Part shown: piece after piece, positions 49,526 to 59,755 of the stretch
Layout: each line of letters opens with the position of its first letter
Numbering within the stretch: the stretch's first letter is position 1
Source: Herbiconiux ginsengi
Lineage (GTDB): Bacteria > Actinomycetota > Actinomycetes > Actinomycetales > Microbacteriaceae
Direction: 5' to 3'
Assembly: GCF_900107435.1 (NCBI RefSeq)
Contig: NZ_FNPZ01000006.1
Location: forward strand, 1 to 64,000
Length of the DNA: 64,000 nt
Position numbers and translations under genes: made by a program
The notes under the pieces: generated by a model
What the model was told of the DNA's origin: nothing
The model's input: the letters and a program-made list of their open reading frames with translations, nothing else
Databases searched by the model: none

Positions 49526-50686
49526 ATGCCTCCCAAGAAGACCGAACAGTTCGAGACCCGCGCGATCCACGCCGGTCAGGCGTTCGACCCCACCACCGGC
49601 TCGATCATCCCGCCCGTCTACTTCACCTCCACCTTCGTGCAAGACGGCATCGGCGGGTTCCGCAACGGCTACGAGTACACCCGCGGCGGCAACCCCACCC
49701 GCACCTCGCTCGAGACTCTGATCGCCTCGCTCGAGGGCGCGAAGCACGGCCTCTCGTTCGCCTCCGGCCTCGCCGCCGAAGACGCGCTGCTTCGGGCCCT
49801 GCTCGAACCCGGCGACCGCATCGTGCTCGGCAACGACGTGTACGGCGGAACCCACCGCCTGATCGAGCGCATCCACGGCAAGTGGGGCGTGGAGAACGTC
49901 GTCGTCGAGATGAGCGACCTCGCCGCCGTCTCCAAGGCCGTCGCGGGTGGCAAGACCAAGCTGCTCTGGCTCGAGACGCCCTCCAACCCGCTGATGAAGA
50001 TCTCGGATGTCGCAGAACTCGCCGAGATCGGCCATGCGGCCGGCGCTCTCGTGGTGGTCGACAACACCTTCGCCTCGCCCTACCTGCAGCAGCCCCTCGC
50101 GCTCGGCGCCGACATCGTGGTGCACTCCACCACGAAGTACCTCGGTGGTCACTCCGACGTGCTCGGCGGCGCCGTCGTGCTCGACGACGACGCGCTCGAA
50201 GAGAAGGTGCGCTTCCTGCAGTTCGCCTCGGGCGGTGTCTCGGGCCCCATGGACGCCTGGCTCACCGTGCGCGGAATCAAGACCCTCGCGGTGCGCATGG
50301 ACCGGCACTCCACGAACGCGCAGGCGATCGCGGAGCACCTCGTCGGACACCCCGCGCTCGACGCGGTGTACTACCCGGGCCTTCCGACGCATCCGGGTCA
50401 CGAACTCGCCAAACGACAGATGAAGTCGTTCGGCGGCATGATCTCGGTGGCGCTGAAGGGCGGGCCCAAGGCCGCGCGCAAGTTCGCCGAGTCGACCGAG
50501 GTGTTCCAGCTGGCGGAGTCGCTCGGTGGCGTGGAGTCGCTGATCGGCTACCCCTCGGAGATGACGCACGCCTCGGTCAAGGGCACCGCGCTCGAGGTGC
50601 CCGAGAACGTGATCCGGCTCTCCGTGGGCATCGAGAACGTCGACGACCTGCTCGCCGACATCGACCGCGCCCTGCCGCGCAAGTAG
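49526..50686 (+). CDS. metB: Cystathionine gamma-synthase/gamma-lyase
   Basis: Fold-type I PLP enzyme (386 aa) of the Cys/Met metabolism family. PLP lysine K204 in VVHSTTKYLGGHSD; other motifs are YEYTRGGNPTRTSLE, FASGLAAEDAL, DVYGGTHRL and WLETPSNPLMK. With cbs immediately upstream it may act as a gamma-lyase turning cystathionine into cysteine; sequence alone does not separate lyase from synthase. Six bases separate it from the following oxidase gene. Confidence 0.92.
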   Translation: MPPKKTEQFETRAIHAGQAFDPTTGSIIPPVYFTSTFVQDGIGGFRNGYEYTRGGNPTRTSLETLIASLEGAKHGLSFASGLAAEDALLRALLEPGDRIVLGNDVYGGTHRLIERIHGKWGVENVVVEMSDLAAVSKAVAGGKTKLLWLETPSNPLMKISDVAELAEIGHAAGALVVVDNTFASPYLQQPLALGADIVVHSTTKYLGGHSDVLGGAVVLDDDALEEKVRFLQFASGGVSGPMDAWLTVRGIKTLAVRMDRHSTNAQAIAEHLVGHPALDAVYYPGLPTHPGHELAKRQMKSFGGMISVALKGGPKAARKFAESTEVFQLAESLGGVESLIGYPSEMTHASVKGTALEVPENVIRLSVGIENVDDLLADIDRALPRK

Positions 50687-50692
50687 TCCGCG

Positions 50693-51967
50693 ATGACGGC
50701 GGTGGGGTCCAACTGGGCCGGCAACTACGACTACGAGGCGGCAGGCCTGCTGCGGCCGCGCTCCGTCGAGGAGGTGGCAGCGATCGTGTCCGGCGCCACG
50801 CGGGTGCGGGCACTCGGCACCCGGCACTCCTTCAACGACCTGGCCGACACGACGGGTGAGCTCCTCTCCCTCGTCGATCTCGAGCCGCACCCGGTGATCG
50901 ATCCGGTCGCCTCCACCGTCTCCGTCGCCTCCGGCACCCGTTTCGCGGTGCTCGCCGAGCATCTCGAGGCGCACGGCTACGCCCTGCACAACCTGGGATC
51001 GCTGCCGCACATCTCGATCGCGGGTGCCGTGGCCACCGGAACCCACGGTTCGGGCGTGGGCAACGGCAACCTCTCCACCGCGGTCGCCGGTCTCGAACTC
51101 GTGAACGGGCGGGGCGACGTGGTGCACGTCAGTCGTGCCGATCCGCGGTTCGAGGGCATGGTCGTGGCGCTCGGCGCGCTCGGCATCGTGACCCGCCTCA
51201 CCCTCGACATCCAGCCGAGCTTCCGGATGCGCCAGGACGTCTACCTCGATCTGCCCTGGGATGCGGTGCTCGGCTCCTTCGACGAGATCGTCTCCGCCGC
51301 CTACAGTGTGAGTCTGTTCACCGACTGGACCGGTTCGTCGCTGAAGCAGGTGTGGCTGAAGTCGCGGCTGCCCGCTGCCGGCTCCGGTCTCTCCGCAGTG
51401 TCGGTGCCGGAGGACTTCTTCGGTGCGCATCCGGCCGGCGACAAGGTGATGTCTCCCGCCGGCGACGACATCGACAACACCACGGTGCAGGGCGGCGTGC
51501 CGGGCCCGTGGTCGGAGCGACTGCCGCACTTCCGGGCCGATGTGACGCCCTCGAACGGCGACGAGATCCAGACCGAGTACTTCGTGTCGCGGTCGGATGC
51601 GGTGGCCGCGCTGACCGCGGTGCGGGCGCTCGCCGATCGGATCGCGCCCCACCTCCTCGTGACCGAGCTGCGCACGGTCGCCGCGGATTCGTTGTGGCTG
51701 AGCCCCGCCTACCAGCGCGAGAGCCTCGCCATCCACTTCACCTGGCGCAACGAGCCAGAGCCGGTGCGCGCCCTCCTGCCCGCGGTGGAGGCGGCACTCG
51801 CGCCGTTCGATCCGCGCCCGCACTGGGGCAAGTGGTTCGCGATGGGCGCCGCCGAGATCGGGCCGAAATACGAGCGAGCCGCCGACTTCCGTGCGCTCGT
51901 CGCCGAGTTCGACCCGCAGGGCCGCTTCCGCAACGCCTACCTCGAGCGGGTGCTGGCGCTCGTCTGA
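50693..51967 (+). CDS. FAD-binding alditol oxidase-like protein
   Basis: A 424-residue flavoprotein of the vanillyl-alcohol-oxidase family, closest in pattern to alditol/xylitol oxidases. It oxidises the terminal hydroxyl of polyols and makes hydrogen peroxide. The covalent FAD histidine is H45 in LGTRHSFNDLADT; the PCMH domain continues with LPHISIAGAVATGTHGSGVG. The substrate domain keeps the late motif RPHWGKWFAM. No signal peptide. It follows the cystathionine gene by 6 bp, with no evident metabolic link. Confidence 0.88.
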   Translation: MTAVGSNWAGNYDYEAAGLLRPRSVEEVAAIVSGATRVRALGTRHSFNDLADTTGELLSLVDLEPHPVIDPVASTVSVASGTRFAVLAEHLEAHGYALHNLGSLPHISIAGAVATGTHGSGVGNGNLSTAVAGLELVNGRGDVVHVSRADPRFEGMVVALGALGIVTRLTLDIQPSFRMRQDVYLDLPWDAVLGSFDEIVSAAYSVSLFTDWTGSSLKQVWLKSRLPAAGSGLSAVSVPEDFFGAHPAGDKVMSPAGDDIDNTTVQGGVPGPWSERLPHFRADVTPSNGDEIQTEYFVSRSDAVAALTAVRALADRIAPHLLVTELRTVAADSLWLSPAYQRESLAIHFTWRNEPEPVRALLPAVEAALAPFDPRPHWGKWFAMGAAEIGPKYERAADFRALVAEFDPQGRFRNAYLERVLALV

Positions 51968-52005
51968 GCGATCTCCGACCCCCTGGACTCCAAAGTCTCA
52001 GCGTG

Positions 52006-52020
52006 GTCAACTATGTTGAC
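52006..52020. promoter_or_regulatory. Palindromic operator before the SDR gene
   Basis: GTCAACTATGTTGAC: perfect 6-bp arms around TAT, 46 bp upstream of the SDR start. The right size for a TetR dimer; the TetR gene convergent with the SDR (53055-53624) is a candidate. Confidence 0.55.
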
Positions 52021-52066
52021 TTATGCAGAACCGCGCCGACGAAGGTGCGGATGACAGGAGGATGAC

Positions 52067-53083
52067 ATGACCAGCAGGCACCCACTCACCGCCCAGAGCT
52101 CCATCGCGGAGTGGCTCGATCACCCCGAGGGCGGCGCCCTGATCCGGCAGGTGCTCGGAGCCGCCGGGGCGTTCGACGAGAGTCAGCTCGCCCCGGTCAA
52201 GGGCCTGCCGTTGCAGCAGCTCGTCGAACTGAGCCAGGGCCGGTTACCGCAGTCGGTCGTCGACGACCTCGTGCTGCGGGCGAACGACGGCGTCATGCCG
52301 GAGTCGGTCGCCCCGACGGGTTGGCGCGAGACGGTGTCGGCCGGGCGCTTCGCCGGCCAGACCGTGATCGTCACCGGCGCGGCATCCGGCATCGGCCGGG
52401 CGACCGCCTCCCGCATCGCCCGCGAAGGCGGCCGGGTCGTCGCCGTCGACATCTCGGCCGAGCGGCTCCAGGAATTCGCCGACTCGCTTCCGGATGCCGG
52501 AATCGTGCCGGTCGCGGGCGACATCACCAAGCAGGAGGACATCGACCGCATCGTGGCCGAGGCCGGCGACCGCATCGACGGGCTCGCCAACGTCGCCGGC
52601 GTCAACGACGACTTCTCGCCCGCCCACGAGACGAGCGACGCCACCTGGGACCGCGTGATCGCCATCAACCTGACCGGCACCTTCAAGCTCACTCGCGCGG
52701 TGCTGCCGGCCATGCTCGCGGCGGGGAAGGGGTCGGTGGTCAACGTCGCCTCGGAAGCGGGGCTGCGCGGCAACGCCTCGGGCAACGCCTACACGGTCTC
52801 CAAGCACGGCGTGATCGGGTTCACCCGCAGCGCCGCCTTCATGTATGCGCAGCAGGGCATCCGTGTCAACGCGATCGCTCCCGGCGGCGTGGCCACGGGC
52901 ATCCCGTTCCCGCCTCACGTGTCGGAAGCCGGCAGTGCGCGGCTCGCGCCCTTCCAGGCCGCCATCCCTTCGGTCGCCACCGCCGAGCAGCTGGCCGCCT
53001 CGATCACCTTCGTGCTGAGCGACGACGGTGTGAACGTCAACGGGGCCGTCCTGCCTAGCGACGGCGGCTGGTCGGTTCAGTAG
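52067..53083 (+). CDS. Short-chain dehydrogenase/reductase with an N-terminal extension
   Basis: A 338-residue protein. Residues about 95-338 are a classical SDR: TGAASGIGRAT for cofactor binding, NVAGVND, the Ser in NVASEAGL, and the catalytic YTVSK. The NAD(P) preference is unclear, though D in VVAVDIS favours NAD. The first 90 residues (SIAEWLDHPEGGALIRQVLG, LPLQQLVELSQGRLPQSVVD) are not part of an SDR and resemble a small helical module found at the C-terminus of GH3 glycosidases. Substrate unknown. Its 3' end overlaps the convergent TetR gene by 29 bp. Confidence 0.85.
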   Translation: MTSRHPLTAQSSIAEWLDHPEGGALIRQVLGAAGAFDESQLAPVKGLPLQQLVELSQGRLPQSVVDDLVLRANDGVMPESVAPTGWRETVSAGRFAGQTVIVTGAASGIGRATASRIAREGGRVVAVDISAERLQEFADSLPDAGIVPVAGDITKQEDIDRIVAEAGDRIDGLANVAGVNDDFSPAHETSDATWDRVIAINLTGTFKLTRAVLPAMLAAGKGSVVNVASEAGLRGNASGNAYTVSKHGVIGFTRSAAFMYAQQGIRVNAIAPGGVATGIPFPPHVSEAGSARLAPFQAAIPSVATAEQLAASITFVLSDDGVNVNGAVLPSDGGWSVQ

Positions 53084-53624
53084 GCGTGAGCAGCTCCTGC
53101 AGGAGCGCGCCGTAGCGTTCGACGATCTGCGCGTGGTCGGCGGCCAGGAGATCCTCGTCGCCGACCACCCAGAGCGAGTAGAGCAGGCCTCCGACGAGCG
53201 CCGCCGCGAGCCGCGCCCGCAACTCGGCGTCGGGCCCCGTCATCCGGGTGCGGAGCGGCGTCACGAACTCCTCCTCGTGCACCGAGCGGAGACGCCGGCC
53301 GATCTCGGTGGTGTCGCTGCCGCGGAGCAGGGCCAGGAACACACCCCGCGTGTCGACGTCGCCGTCGAGCAACTCGGCGACGAACCGGCGGCCGAGCTGG
53401 GGGAGCGGAACGTCGGCGACCGTTCGGGGCCCGATGCCCGCCCGCATCGCCTCCAGGAACAGCAGCTCCTTCGAGCCGAAATGCCGGATGACGAGTGCCG
53501 GGTCGGCTTCCGCCGCGGCCGCGATCTCGCGCACCGAGGTGCGGGCGAATCCCTGCGCCTTGAATGTGGTGGTCGCGGCCTCGAGAATCCTCGTGCGCGT
53601 GAGGGCGGCGGAGCGTCGGGGCAT
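53055..53624 (-). CDS. TetR family regulator next to the SDR
   Basis: A 189-residue regulator with helix-turn-helix RILEAATTTFKAQGFARTSV and VIRHFGSKELLF. The C-terminal half has LGRRFVAELLDGDV. It is convergent with the SDR gene, overlapping it by 29 bp, and is followed on the same strand by the adenylate kinase gene's 3' end 36 bp away. The perfect palindrome before the SDR is a plausible target. Confidence 0.88.
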   Translation of the reverse strand: MPRRSAALTRTRILEAATTTFKAQGFARTSVREIAAAAEADPALVIRHFGSKELLFLEAMRAGIGPRTVADVPLPQLGRRFVAELLDGDVDTRGVFLALLRGSDTTEIGRRLRSVHEEEFVTPLRTRMTGPDAELRARLAAALVGGLLYSLWVVGDEDLLAADHAQIVERYGALLQELLTPTEPTSRRR

Positions 53625-53660
53625 GACCTCGATGCTAGCCCGGGCGACGCGCGCGAGACG

Positions 53661-54389
53661 TCAGGCTGCGGCTTCGTCGTGATCGAGGGCGGCGCGGATG
53701 CGCGCCGTCACCTCGTCGAGCGAGCCGGTGCCCTCGACCCGGAGCAGGAGCCCCCGTTCGGCGTAGGCGTCGGCGAGGGGCTCGGTCTCGGCGCGGTAGA
53801 TCTCGATGCGGCGCCGCACCACCTCGGGGGTGTCGTCGGATCGGCCCTGCTGTTCGGCACGCAGCACGATGCGGGCCACGATCTCCTCGACGTCGGCCTG
53901 CAGCAGCACGACGGCGTCGAGGGGGGTCGCCGGCCCGAGCATCCGGTCGAGCTCGCCGAGCTGCGGGAGCGTGCGTCCCGGGTTGGTGCCGGCCGTCGTG
54001 GAGAGGTCGCCGAGCATCCGGTCGAGCTCACCGAGCTGCGGGAGCGTGCGTCCCGGGTTGGTGCCGGCCGTCGTGGAGAGGTCGCCGAGCATCCGGTCGA
54101 GCTCGCCGAGCTGCGGGAGCGTGCGTGGGTAGCCGTCGAGGATGAAGCCGTTCTGCGCATCCGGAGCCGCCAGCCGGTCGGCGACCATCGCGTTCGTGAC
54201 CGCGTCGGGCACGTATTCGCCCGCCGCGAGCAGCCCGCTCACCTCGAGGCCCAGCGGGGTCCGGGTGCGCACGTGTTCGCGGAAGAGGTCGCCGGTGGAG
54301 ACGGCGGGCACGCCGAGGGCGACGGCGAGGAGCGCGGCCTGGGTGCCCTTGCCCACCCCGGGCGGTCCCATCATCACGATGCGGCTCAT
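53661..54389 (-). CDS. Adenylate kinase-like protein with internal 25-residue tandem repeat
   Basis: A nucleoside monophosphate kinase (242 aa) with P-loop GPPGVGKGT (8-16), the AMP-site STGDLFREHV, and FILDGYPRT. The LID is the short form (RAEQQGRSDDTPEVV), as in actinobacterial Adk. After R89 the segment RTLPQLGELDRMLG appears three times (starting at 89, 114 and 139), the first two each followed by DLSTTAGTNPG, adding 50 residues to an otherwise normal 192-residue enzyme. The repeated helix lies between the AMP-site strand and the following core strand (LDAVVLLQAD). It shares one base with the upstream TetR stop (TGATG). The housekeeping adk normally sits by secY, so this is probably a paralog; activity is uncertain. 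Confidence 0.85.
   Translation of the reverse strand: MSRIVMMGPPGVGKGTQAALLAVALGVPAVSTGDLFREHVRTRTPLGLEVSGLLAAGEYVPDAVTNAMVADRLAAPDAQNGFILDGYPRTLPQLGELDRMLGDLSTTAGTNPGRTLPQLGELDRMLGDLSTTAGTNPGRTLPQLGELDRMLGPATPLDAVVLLQADVEEIVARIVLRAEQQGRSDDTPEVVRRRIEIYRAETEPLADAYAERGLLLRVEGTGSLDEVTARIRAALDHDEAAA
53936..54126 (-). repeat. 75-bp tandem repeat inside the adenylate kinase gene
   Basis: Copies begin at 53936, 54011 and 54086; the third is partial (41 bp, to 54126). They differ at a single base (CTCGCC against CTCACC in the middle copy). The unit length is a multiple of three, so the reading frame is kept. Confidence 0.95.
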
Positions 54390-55108
54390 CAGTGTGCTCC
54401 TTCGATCAGGTGGGCGATCTCGTCGGCCGAGAGTCGCGAATTGATGACGACGACGCCGGTGCGCTCGGGATGCGCGGCGCCGGGCCCGCGCCCGCGGAGC
54501 CCCGATTCGCCCATCGACTCCGCGATCTCGTCGACCAGTTCGGCGAGCAGGGCGCGCGGGTCTTCGGAGCCCGGGGCCGCGAGCCAGCGATCGATCACCT
54601 GGCTGAGGGCGGCGAGGAGGGCGGCGGCCACGATCTGGGCGAAGATCGCACTGCGGGCGCCCAGATCCTGTTCGGCGAGGAAGCCGCCGAGCAGCTGCTG
54701 ATACTCGCGCAGCCAGAGCACCTCGCGGTCGCGCAACGCGACGTTCTCCCGGATGACGACCGCGCGGCGGGTGACGAAGTCGGCGTCGGCGACCAGCCCG
54801 TCGACGAGCGGATCCAGCGCCACCCCGGCCACGCGGATGGGCTCGCCCCGGGCCGCGCGCAGTCGCTGTTCGACACGCAGGAGGTAGACCGCGTGGTCGG
54901 AGAACAACACGTCTTCGCGAACGGGGAAGTAGCGGAAGAAGGTGCGCCGGCTGATGCCCGCCGACTGCGCGATGTCTTCGGCCGTCGTGGTGTCGAACCC
55001 GCGGGTCTCGAAGAGGTGCAGAGCGCCGATGCGCAGGCGCGAATTGAGGTCTTCGCTGTCACCGGGGCTCGCCGAGCCGCCGGGTGTGGTGACGCGAATC
55101 GGGGTCAT
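54389..55108 (-). CDS. TetR family regulator upstream of the adenylate kinase paralog
   Basis: A 239-residue regulator with helix-turn-helix ALHLFETRGFDTTTAEDIAQ and SAGISRRTFFRYFPVREDVL. The start chosen (MTPIRVTTPGG) has AAGGAAG seven bases upstream; the longer frame runs through the promoter of the divergent acs gene. Its stop shares one base with the kinase ATG. An imperfect palindrome between it and acs is a likely binding site, so it may control acs, itself or both. Confidence 0.88.
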   Translation of the reverse strand: MTPIRVTTPGGSASPGDSEDLNSRLRIGALHLFETRGFDTTTAEDIAQSAGISRRTFFRYFPVREDVLFSDHAVYLLRVEQRLRAARGEPIRVAGVALDPLVDGLVADADFVTRRAVVIRENVALRDREVLWLREYQQLLGGFLAEQDLGARSAIFAQIVAAALLAALSQVIDRWLAAPGSEDPRALLAELVDEIAESMGESGLRGRGPGAAHPERTGVVVINSRLSADEIAHLIEGAH

Positions 55109-55138
55109 GGCGGGCTTCCTTGCGCTGGATGGCACTGA

Positions 55139-55156
55139 GTGACAGGATACTGGCAC
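55139..55156. promoter_or_regulatory. Candidate TetR operator between the TetR gene and acs
   Basis: An 18-bp near-palindrome, GTGACAGGATACTGGCAC, with 14 of 18 positions symmetric and GATACT (a possible -10) inside. Confidence 0.45.
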
Positions 55157-55241
55157 AGGATGCAAAAGGGGAAGCGGCTCCACCGTTTTCCGCATCCCCA
55201 CCGCATCACCCACCGTCAGAGTTTCAACGAGGAGATCTCCT

Positions 55242-57290
<2,049 letters not shown>

Positions 57291-57297
57291 ACCGCGC

Positions 57298-57367
57298 CGT
57301 TTCGGGAGGAGGAGAGCGGAACCGAGGCCGAAATCGGGGTGGGTTCCGCTCTCCTCCTCCCGAAACG
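57298..57367. terminator. 26-bp perfect inverted repeat after acs
   Basis: Arms 57298-57323 and 57342-57367 are exact complements around an 18-nt loop, starting 8 bp after the acs stop. The arms are purine/pyrimidine-biased (GGGAGGAGGAGAGC). There is no T run. Probably a terminator; the inner arm ends are GGAACC/GGTTCC. Confidence 0.75.
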
Positions 57368-57465
57368 CCGGTGTCGTGATGGTCGGGTGCGGAAATGGCG
57401 GGAATCGCTCGCCGACTGGCGGCCGGGGTGTTCCGCTGCGGGCGGGCGTGCGCGATGCTGGGCGG

Positions 57466-58785
57466 ATGGCAACCGGACCGTCCGCACCCGTCGCCCCCGG
57501 TGGGTCCGTACGCCCGACGGAGGCAGCGCACGCGCCGAGCGTCGGGCTCGCGCAGGGGACGGCGCTCTACATCGCGGCCGTGCTCGGCACCGGCATCTTG
57601 GTGTTGCCGGCGCTCGCGGCCGAGGCGGCAGGTCCAGGCTCCATCCTCGCCGTCATCGCATTGATCGGGCTCTCGATCCCGCTGGCCGGTACCTTCGCGG
57701 CGCTCGCGGCGCGGTTTCCGGATGCCGGCGGCGTGGCCACCTTCGTCCGTCTCGCGCTCGGGCCGACGGCCGCGCGCATGGCCGGGTACTGGTTCTTCTT
57801 CGGCGTCACCGTGGGTGCTCCCGTGGTGGGGCTCCTCGGCGCCGAGTACGTGGTGGCCGTGCTCGGGATCGAACGCTGGGTGGCGCTTGTGCTCGCTCCG
57901 GTGCTGCTTGTTCCGCCGTTCATCCTGAACGCGTTCGGCCTGCGCTTCTCCGGAAAGGCGCAGCTCGTGCTCTCGGGCCTGCTCGTGGTGATCGTGGTGG
58001 GTGTCGTCGCGGTCGCCGCCCCGGCCTCGCAGGTGTCGAACTTCAGTCCACTCCTTCCGCACGGGTGGGCCGGTGTCGGTCTGGCGGTGAGTCTGTTCGT
58101 CTGGGCGTTCGCGGGTTGGGAGGCCGTGACGCACATCGCGGGGGAGTTCACGAGGCCGCGCCGCACCATCCCGCTCGCGACGGCGATCGCGATCGTCGTG
58201 GTGGGCGCCTGTTACCTGGGGCTCCAGATCGTGACGGTCGGTGTGCTCGGCGATCGGGCCGGGTCGAGCCCCGTTCCACTTCTCGACCTCGTGGCCGAGA
58301 CGGCGCCGGCCTGGGGGAAGTACGTGGTGGCCACCATCGCGGCCATCGTGGCCCTGGGGGTGGTGAACACTTACGTGGCCGCTCTCGCCAACCTCGGCGC
58401 ATCACTCGGCCGTGACGGCCATCTGCCGCGATGGTTCGCCAAGGGGGCGGAAGCCGGAGGGGTCCCCCGACGCGCGCTCCTGCTCGTCGCCCTGCTGGTG
58501 GCACTGTACTTCGCCGCCTTCTTCGTGACGGGAGGTGTGCTCACGCCGTTCATCCTCATCCACACCTCGAGCATGGTCTCGGTCTACGCGCTCGGCGTCG
58601 TGGCCGCGCTCCGGCTGCTGCCGCGTTTCGGGATCGGCTGGTGGTTCGCGGCGGTCTCCACCGTGCTCGTCGCCGGGCTGCTCCTGCTCGCCGGCGCGAA
58701 CCTGCTCATCCCTCTCGTGCTGGCCGTGGCGGCCGTCGTGGTGACCCTGGTGCGGAGGGTGCGCGCGACACGCCCGACACGCTGA
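57466..58785 (+). CDS. APC family amino acid permease
   Basis: A 439-residue secondary transporter with about twelve membrane helices. The APC pattern GTALYIAAVLGTGILVLPALAA in helix 1 contains the unwound G-T-G-I substrate site. Helix 6 has FVWAFAGWEAVTHIAGEFT, with the usual R-P-x-R-x-I-P that follows (RPRRTIPLATAI). The ATG at 57466 was chosen after the non-conserved upstream stretch. Substrate unknown. Confidence 0.88.
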   Translation: MATGPSAPVAPGGSVRPTEAAHAPSVGLAQGTALYIAAVLGTGILVLPALAAEAAGPGSILAVIALIGLSIPLAGTFAALAARFPDAGGVATFVRLALGPTAARMAGYWFFFGVTVGAPVVGLLGAEYVVAVLGIERWVALVLAPVLLVPPFILNAFGLRFSGKAQLVLSGLLVVIVVGVVAVAAPASQVSNFSPLLPHGWAGVGLAVSLFVWAFAGWEAVTHIAGEFTRPRRTIPLATAIAIVVVGACYLGLQIVTVGVLGDRAGSSPVPLLDLVAETAPAWGKYVVATIAAIVALGVVNTYVAALANLGASLGRDGHLPRWFAKGAEAGGVPRRALLLVALLVALYFAAFFVTGGVLTPFILIHTSSMVSVYALGVVAALRLLPRFGIGWWFAAVSTVLVAGLLLLAGANLLIPLVLAVAAVVVTLVRRVRATRPTR

Positions 58786-59105
58786 ATGTCGGTGGTCGGA
58801 TTTATCCTCAGGGGTGAGGGTGGATGCTGTCCACAGGAGGCTGTAGAAGGCCGGAATTCCGCCACTCGGGCTGTGGATGAAAGGGTCGGAAAGATGTGCA
58901 CAGATGTGGATGACCTGTGGATAATTACACGGGTGTAACACTTCATCTAGGGGTGCTCGATATCGCGACCAACTATATGTAGTATTGAACTCCCGGCGCA
59001 GAGAAGCCACGAAAGCAGTGGATTTCCACGGGGTTGGAGTGGATACGGCGCCGGGCAACTCAAGATTTCACAACCTTCAATTCCTTCGAGAAAGGTGCAT
59101 TCCTT
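58786..59105 (+). promoter_or_regulatory. 320-bp control region upstream of nrdHIEF
   Basis: No gene is seen here. It holds five DnaA-box-like 9-mers between 58802 and 58924: TTATCCTCA (58802-58810), CTGTCCACA (58827-58835), TGTGGATGA (58872-58880 and 58905-58913) and the perfect TGTGGATAA (58916-58924). A possible NrdR-type box ACTATATGTAGT (58972-58983) overlaps a possible -10 TAGTAT (58980-58985). The ribosome-binding site AGAAAGG lies at 59089-59095. Confidence 0.6.
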
Positions 59106-59345
59106 ATGGCAATCACGGTGTACACGAAGCCCTCCTGTGTCCAGTGCACTGCGACCTACCGCGCTCTCGAGAACAAGGGTCTCGAGTTCGAGATCTTCGA
59201 CCTCTCGGTCGACGAGAAGGCCCTCGAGACGGTCAAAGAACTCGGCTACCTGCAGGCTCCCGTGGTCATGACCAGCGAGGGTGACCACTGGTCGGGTTTC
59301 CGTCCTGACAAGATCGAGGAACTGGCGCGCGCAGCGGCCAGCTGA
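59106..59345 (+). CDS. nrdH: Glutaredoxin-like protein NrdH
   Basis: Small redoxin (79 aa) that donates electrons to class Ib ribonucleotide reductase. Active site C11-V-Q-C14 in [16 protein letters not shown], and the C-terminal WSGFRPDKI motif diagnostic of NrdH. The ATG at 59106 has AGAAAGG ten bases upstream; a longer frame from 59034 was rejected. First gene of the nrd operon. Confidence 0.96.
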   Translation: MAITVYTKPSCVQCTATYRALENKGLEFEIFDLSVDEKALETVKELGYLQAPVVMTSEGDHWSGFRPDKIEELARAAAS

Positions 59346-59350
59346 GTCCG

Positions 59351-59755
59351 GTGTCCGACGACCTCGTCTATTTCTCGAGTGTCTCCGGTAACACGCGCCG
59401 CTTCGTCGAATCCCTCGGTCGGCCGGCCTCGCGCATCCCGCTCCACGCCCGCGAAGACAACCTCAAGGCGACCAAGCCCTACGTGCTGGTGCTCCCCACT
59501 TATGGCGGGGGCAACGGCCTGGGCGCCGTTCCCAAGCAAGTGATCCGGTTCCTCAACGACGAGGGCAACCGATCGCTCATCCGTGGCGTGATCGCCGCGG
59601 GCAACACCAATTTCGGTGAGGCCTACTGCCTTGCGGGCGACATCGTCGCGCGCAAAACGGGGGCCCCGCTGCTCTATCGATTCGAAGTATTTGGAACCCC
59701 GGATGACCGTGAGGCCGTCCAGATTGGATTGGACACACTGTGGAAGCAACACTGA
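59351..59755 (+). CDS. nrdI: Flavodoxin-like protein NrdI
   Basis: Flavoprotein (134 aa) that supplies oxidant to build the dimanganese-tyrosyl radical cofactor of NrdF. FMN loops: [36 protein letters not shown] and [16 protein letters not shown] start 5 bp after the nrdH stop; its last 16 bp overlap nrdE. Confidence 0.96.
   Translation: MSDDLVYFSSVSGNTRRFVESLGRPASRIPLHAREDNLKATKPYVLVLPTYGGGNGLGAVPKQVIRFLNDEGNRSLIRGVIAAGNTNFGEAYCLAGDIVARKTGAPLLYRFEVFGTPDDREAVQIGLDTLWKQH

Noticed and set aside
53936-54126. Tandem repeat as a pure assembly error
   Set aside because: The middle copy carries its own base change and frame is kept; an artefact cannot be excluded but is less likely. Long reads would decide.
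53133-54701. A 522-codon plus-strand frame with a repeated peptide across the adenylate kinase gene
   Set aside because: The repeat is the antisense reading of the 75-bp DNA repeat; the kinase motifs are on the minus strand.
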